A stretch of 24,910 bases of DNA, from positions 1-24,910 of the forward strand of contig DDKM01000081.1 of NCBI GenBank assembly GCA_002339345.1. Direction: 5' to 3'. Made by a program: the position numbers and the translations under genes. The notes below the pieces were generated by a model that saw only the letters and a program-made list of their open reading frames with translations, was not told the origin of the DNA and did not search any database. The DNA comes from Firmicutes bacterium UBA2598 (lineage in GTDB: Bacteria; Bacillota; PH28-bin88). Shown here piece after piece: positions 21,889 to 24,910 of this stretch. How positions within the stretch are numbered: the stretch's first letter is position 1; each line of letters starts with the position of its first letter.

Positions 21889-21951
21889 TGTATTAAACAT
21901 ATAGGACAGTAAAACACTGTCTTCACAAAAAGGGAGAGAGGGGGATGCCAA

Positions 21952-22287
21952 ATGAAAAAAAAGCTGGGAATGGGATTGGTATACCTGATGACCGGAGGTA
22001 TGATTGTGGCCTTTGTTGGCTTGGCGCTGGCGGTGCTCATTGGGGTGGGCGTAGTGGTGTTGGGTGTGCTCAGCGCAGGGGTAAGCTTCACCTGGAGCCA
22101 AGTGTCATTGGTGCCATCAGCCATCGTGCAGGAGATCCTGGCCTATGTGATCTTTGCCTTGATCGTCAGCGCTACGGTTGCAAGTTTTGTAGCGGTTGGT
22201 CTTAAGGCCACTCCATTCGCGGCCAATCTACTGCAAAATATTCTAACAGAACTGAAACGACAAGAAGGTGAGGCAATTGGCGGTTGA
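21952..22287 (+). CDS. Small hydrophobic membrane protein
   Basis: I do not recognise this 111-residue protein. It begins with a positive MKKK, then a long hydrophobic region (about residues 8-47, one or two membrane spans), a short loop with FTWSQVSLVPS, a second span (about 58-84) and a charged amphipathic tail (NILTELKRQEGEAIGG). The ATG follows AGGGAGAGAGGGGG with about 8 nt spacing. Its 3' end overlaps the cytochrome gene, so the two are probably made together and may form a complex; that partnership is inference. Confidence 0.8.
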   Translation: MKKKLGMGLVYLMTGGMIVAFVGLALAVLIGVGVVVLGVLSAGVSFTWSQVSLVPSAIVQEILAYVIFALIVSATVASFVAVGLKATPFAANLLQNILTELKRQEGEAIGG

Positions 22288-23407
22288 TCCGGCAAAGGCA
22301 AAGAAAATTATCCTAACATCGGCACTTATTGCTGGCCTGGTAGCCATCTTTTCACTCCTGGTGGGCGGTACCTGGGAATACTCCCGGTCCCCCGAGTTCT
22401 GCAGCCGGTGCCATACCATGGAGTTTAACACCAACACGGCAGCCCGGTTGCCCCACGCCGAAGTGGCCTGTACCGATTGCCACCTGGGTGTTGGCTTCAA
22501 TCCCAAAATGATCATGACAAAGATTACAGAGTTAAACCAGGTGGTGGCCTTTGTCACCAACTCCTACGAAAAGCCCATCCGGATCAAGAAACATGTGCCG
22601 GTCCAGGAAACTTGCGAACGTTGCCACTGGACAGAGGCCTTCTATGACGACCGGCTGGTGGTAAACAGGACCAGGCTGGAGGATGAGGCCAGCACCTCCC
22701 AACGGACGGCTTTGTTAATGCGGGTGGGGGGAGGGGCCTCCAGGGATGGCCAGGGTTTCGGCATCCACTGGCACGTGGAAAATGACGTGTTTTATGCCAC
22801 CAGCAAGGACGGCCAGGTTGCCGCCATCAAGCTGAACCTGGGTAATTCCATGGTGGAATACCGCCAAGAGGGGATGGCCATCACAGATCCGGTAAAATGG
22901 AAGCGGATGGACTGTGCGGATTGCCATAACCGGGTAGCCCACCGGATGCCCACACCCGCCGGAGTGGCGGATGCTGTGGTGGCTGGGGTGGCGGATGCTG
23001 ACAAGATCCCCTATCTGAAGCGGGAAGTCCGCAAGTTGCTGGAACAGGCGGTGGAAATGGAAGCAAATAAATGGTCTGCCCATTTCGAGCAACTTATAAA
23101 GTTCTACCAGGATAATTACAGTTCGGTGTATAATGAAAGGGAAAGGGACATTACCGGATTGGCGGGTAGCCTGACGGAGCAAATGCGCAATCTGGTTTAC
23201 CCCGAAATGGAAGTGCGATGGGATTCCTTTCAGGATAACCTTACCCACCAAGGCTGTTTCCGGTGTCATAACGGCAAGACATGGACTGCGGTCAATGCAC
23301 CGCCCCAGAGCCCACCAGGCCTAACAATCAGCATGGGTTGCCAGACGTGTCACAGCCTGCCGGTGGTGGCTAGGGGAGACCAAAAGCTGACCCTGGAACT
23401 GCCATAG
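22277..23407 (+). CDS. Membrane-anchored multihaem cytochrome c, NapC/NirT type (six CxxCH)
   Basis: From TTG 22277 the product is 376 residues with one N-terminal membrane anchor (about 11-32) and six CxxCH haem c motifs at 42-46, 65-69, 113-117, 213-217, 327-331 and 355-359. The first is CSRCHTM, the CxxCHxM form in which NrfH/NapC proteins use the Met near the first haem. Anchor plus early haem pairs fit the NapC/NirT quinol-oxidising family, passing electrons from menaquinol to an outer partner. Its terminal partner is not in the window. GTG 22268 is an alternative start, but AAGAAGG (22262-22268) fits TTG 22277. It overlaps the membrane protein gene by 11 nt. Confidence 0.88.
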   Translation: MAVDPAKAKKIILTSALIAGLVAIFSLLVGGTWEYSRSPEFCSRCHTMEFNTNTAARLPHAEVACTDCHLGVGFNPKMIMTKITELNQVVAFVTNSYEKPIRIKKHVPVQETCERCHWTEAFYDDRLVVNRTRLEDEASTSQRTALLMRVGGGASRDGQGFGIHWHVENDVFYATSKDGQVAAIKLNLGNSMVEYRQEGMAITDPVKWKRMDCADCHNRVAHRMPTPAGVADAVVAGVADADKIPYLKREVRKLLEQAVEMEANKWSAHFEQLIKFYQDNYSSVYNERERDITGLAGSLTEQMRNLVYPEMEVRWDSFQDNLTHQGCFRCHNGKTWTAVNAPPQSPPGLTISMGCQTCHSLPVVARGDQKLTLELP

Positions 23408-23416
23408 GGCGAACTC

Positions 23417-23441
23417 GCCAGCCTGCCTGCGGTAGGCTGGC
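23417..23441 (+). terminator. Hairpin between cytochrome and gntR (weak terminator or attenuator)
   Basis: GCCAGCCTGCC (23417-23427) pairs with GGTAGGCTGGC (23431-23441) around TGC, an 11-bp stem with one G-U pair, ten nt after the cytochrome stop. The tail ATTGCCCTG lacks a T-run, so termination may be partial, leaving some transcription into gntR. No promoter is evident in the 64-nt gap. Confidence 0.55.
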
Positions 23442-23471
23442 ATTGCCCTGTATGGAATGGAGTAGGGATTA

Positions 23472-23861
23472 ATGACCTATAACATTGAACTGCAAAAAAG
23501 CGGCGTGCCTATCTATGTCCAGTTAAAGGATCAGATTAAATACGGCATCGCCACGGGTATTTACCCGCCCGGGACCCAGATGCCCAGTGTACGGCAGATG
23601 GCGGTGGACCTGCGGATTAACCCCAATACCGTCAGTAAGGCCTATGCCGAACTGGAACAGGAGGGTTATCTGCGCACCCGCCAGGGGCAGGGCACCTTTG
23701 TGTCCCTTAATGCCGGGAACATGCCGGATGACCTGTCCAGGCAACAAATGGAACAACTACTGGTGCGCCTTTTGACCGAGGCCCATCAACTGGGCTTCAC
23801 CCCGGGGCAAGTATTGCAGGCACTGGCAGAAAAGGTGACAGGCCTGGGAGGAGTGGAATAG
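23472..23861 (+). CDS. GntR-family transcriptional regulator, YtrA type
   Basis: The 129-residue product has a GntR winged helix at about 10-78 (PIYVQLKDQIKYGIATGIYPPGTQMPSVRQMAVDLRINPNTVSKAYAELEQEGYLRTRQGQGTF in outline) and only a short helical tail, the layout of the YtrA subfamily. Such repressors usually control an adjacent membrane or ABC transporter operon and themselves. Here the partner is a slipin gene, overlapping by one base. GGAGTAGGGATTA precedes the ATG. Its operator is not known. Confidence 0.92.
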   Translation: MTYNIELQKSGVPIYVQLKDQIKYGIATGIYPPGTQMPSVRQMAVDLRINPNTVSKAYAELEQEGYLRTRQGQGTFVSLNAGNMPDDLSRQQMEQLLVRLLTEAHQLGFTPGQVLQALAEKVTGLGGVE

Positions 23862-24784
23862 TGGAAGAACGAGCAGTTCCCAATCTGGCAGCCATCGGCG
23901 CTTTCCTGCTCTTAACGGTTTTGGCCGTGGCCACCGGCCTTGCCACAGGGTCTGTGGGATTGGCCCTGGTAATCGGTGTGCTGGCTATACTGGCGGCAAC
24001 CTCCATCCGGACCGCGGCCCAGTGGGAAAAGGCTGTGGTATTAAGACTTGGTAGGTTTCATCGCTTGGCCGGACCCGGTGTCTTTGTGCTGATCCCCTTC
24101 CTGGATCAGATCCACCTGGTGGTTGACCAGCGTATCCATGTCACTTCCTTCGAGGCGGAACAGACCCTGACAGCCGATGCGGTACCGGTGGATGTTGATG
24201 CAGTGCTGTTCTGGATGGTCTGGGATGTGCAAAAGGTAGCACTGGAGGTGGCCAATTACCGCGAAGCGGTAAACTGGGCCTCCCAAACCACCCTGCGCGA
24301 TGTCATCGGGGCGACTATGCTGGCTGACCTCTTGGCGGGCAGGGAGAAGCTGGACCAGAAGCTGCTGGAGATTATAGACCGGAAAACGGAGCCATGGGGC
24401 ATTGCCGTACAGAGTGTGGAAATCAGGGATGTGGTTATTCCGGCAACCCTGCAGGACGCCATGTCCAGGGAGGCCCAGGCGGAAAGGGAGCGGCGGGCCC
24501 GGATCATTCTCAGCACTGCCGAAATTGAAGTGGCCCGCCGGTTTGCCGAGGCAGCAGCGGCTTACAAATCCGATCCCGTGGCACTGCAGTTGCGTTCCAT
24601 GAACATCCTGGCGGAGGGGTTGCGTAAAGGCGGGTCGCTGATGCTGGTACCGTCCCGGATGGTGGAGAACCTTGGTCTGGTGGGGATAAATACCCTGCCG
24701 GTAAAGGTAACCGGTGAGGCGGAAGAGGAGCCGGTAGGGCAGGGCATGTCAGACGGTATTGACCAGGGGTCCCGGCAATTATAA
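23861..24784 (+). CDS. Slipin family SPFH membrane protein
   Basis: The 307-residue product has two adjacent N-terminal hydrophobic segments (about 10-28 and 31-48) and an SPFH/band 7 domain at about 50-230. Slipin features include the GPGVFVLIPFLD region (71-82), ASQTTLRDVIGATMLADLLAGRE (140-162), and the coiled-coil with EAQAERERRARII (204-216). Slipins form oligomeric membrane scaffolds; no NfeD-type protease partner is seen beside it. It starts at GTG 23861, sharing a base with the gntR TAG, after GGGAGGAG. A terminator follows 24 nt after the stop. Confidence 0.92.
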   Translation: MEERAVPNLAAIGAFLLLTVLAVATGLATGSVGLALVIGVLAILAATSIRTAAQWEKAVVLRLGRFHRLAGPGVFVLIPFLDQIHLVVDQRIHVTSFEAEQTLTADAVPVDVDAVLFWMVWDVQKVALEVANYREAVNWASQTTLRDVIGATMLADLLAGREKLDQKLLEIIDRKTEPWGIAVQSVEIRDVVIPATLQDAMSREAQAERERRARIILSTAEIEVARRFAEAAAAYKSDPVALQLRSMNILAEGLRKGGSLMLVPSRMVENLGLVGINTLPVKVTGEAEEEPVGQGMSDGIDQGSRQL

Positions 24785-24808
24785 ATAATAATTGTGGGTT
24801 AGGGAATA

Positions 24809-24847
24809 GGGTCTGTCCGGCACGGGTAGACCCGGTTTTATTTTTTG
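24809..24847 (+). terminator. Intrinsic terminator after the slipin gene
   Basis: GGGTCT (24809-24814) pairs with AGACCC (24828-24833), with a minor inner CCG/CGG pairing, followed by a T-rich tail (24836-24846). It closes the gntR-slipin unit. The remaining bases to the window end hold no supported gene. Confidence 0.8.
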
Positions 24848-24910
24848 CTCCTGGGCGAAATTGCGGACATTGAAGGGATTGACTGGGGTATGTTCCATTC
24901 GGTTTTAACT

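Noticed and set aside
21945..22205. Alternative frame from ATG 21945 (about 86 codons)
   Set aside because: The start is close to the purine-rich site, but the sequence is cysteine/glycine-rich without pattern, while the frame at 21952 gives a clear membrane protein that couples to the cytochrome.
24879..24908. TTGACT near the window end as a possible promoter
   Set aside because: No good -10 at 17 nt (GTTTTA), and the downstream gene is outside the window.
1..24910. CRISPR arrays, insertion sequences, tRNA or rRNA genes
   Set aside because: No regularly spaced repeats, transposase frames, terminal repeats or tRNA cloverleaf/rRNA sequence were found on reading both strands.

Overview
The window is a Gram-positive (Firmicutes) ribosomal-protein super-operon followed by a short accessory region. 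Evidence: the gene order from the tuf tail through the S10, spc and alpha clusters is the Firmicutes order, including secY-adk-map-infA-rpmJ and the downstream ecfA1-ecfA2-ecfT-truA-rplM-rpsI run. Shine-Dalgarno sites are strong (GGAGG type), GTG and TTG starts are frequent, and base composition is moderately GC-rich. rpsD inside the alpha operon, a KOW-type RNA-binding gene between map and infA, and a multihaem NapC/NirT cytochrome nearby suggest an anaerobic clostridial lineage of the Desulfotomaculum/Peptococcaceae kind. That placement is inference; no 16S or marker search could be run.

Region 1 (1-15739): end of a probable tuf gene, a structured leader, then rpsJ, rplC, rplD, rplW, rplB, rpsS, rplV, rpsC, rplP, rpmC, rpsQ, rplN, rplX, rplE, rpsN, rpsH, rplF, rplR, rpsE, rpmD, rplO, secY, adk, map, a KOW protein gene, infA, rpmJ, rpsM, rpsK, rpsD, rpoA and rplQ. 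All are on the + strand with short gaps or overlaps, and no clear internal promoter was seen. It supplies most of the two ribosomal subunits, the Sec channel core, initiation factor 1, methionine aminopeptidase, adenylate kinase and the RNA polymerase alpha subunit.

Region 2 (15740-20322): a GC-rich hairpin without a good U-tract, then the ECF transporter energising module (ecfA1, ecfA2, ecfT), truA, a 328-nt gap with a near-consensus sigma-A promoter and a structured leader, and rplM-rpsI closed by a clear intrinsic terminator.

Region 3 (20323-24910) is the accessory end: a YgjP-like zinc metallopeptidase; a minus-strand small protein with four CxxC pairs; a 362-nt divergent intergenic region with an excellent sigma-A promoter (TTGACC-17-TATAAT) whose spacer carries a dyad; a 111-aa membrane protein overlapping a membrane-anchored six-haem NapC/NirT-type cytochrome; and a YtrA-type GntR repressor overlapping a slipin (SPFH) gene by one base, closed by an intrinsic terminator. 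This last four-gene set is the most interesting part of the window. It may be one regulated unit linking a quinol-oxidising cytochrome, a small membrane partner, a dedicated repressor and a membrane-scaffold protein. Function beyond the family level is inference.
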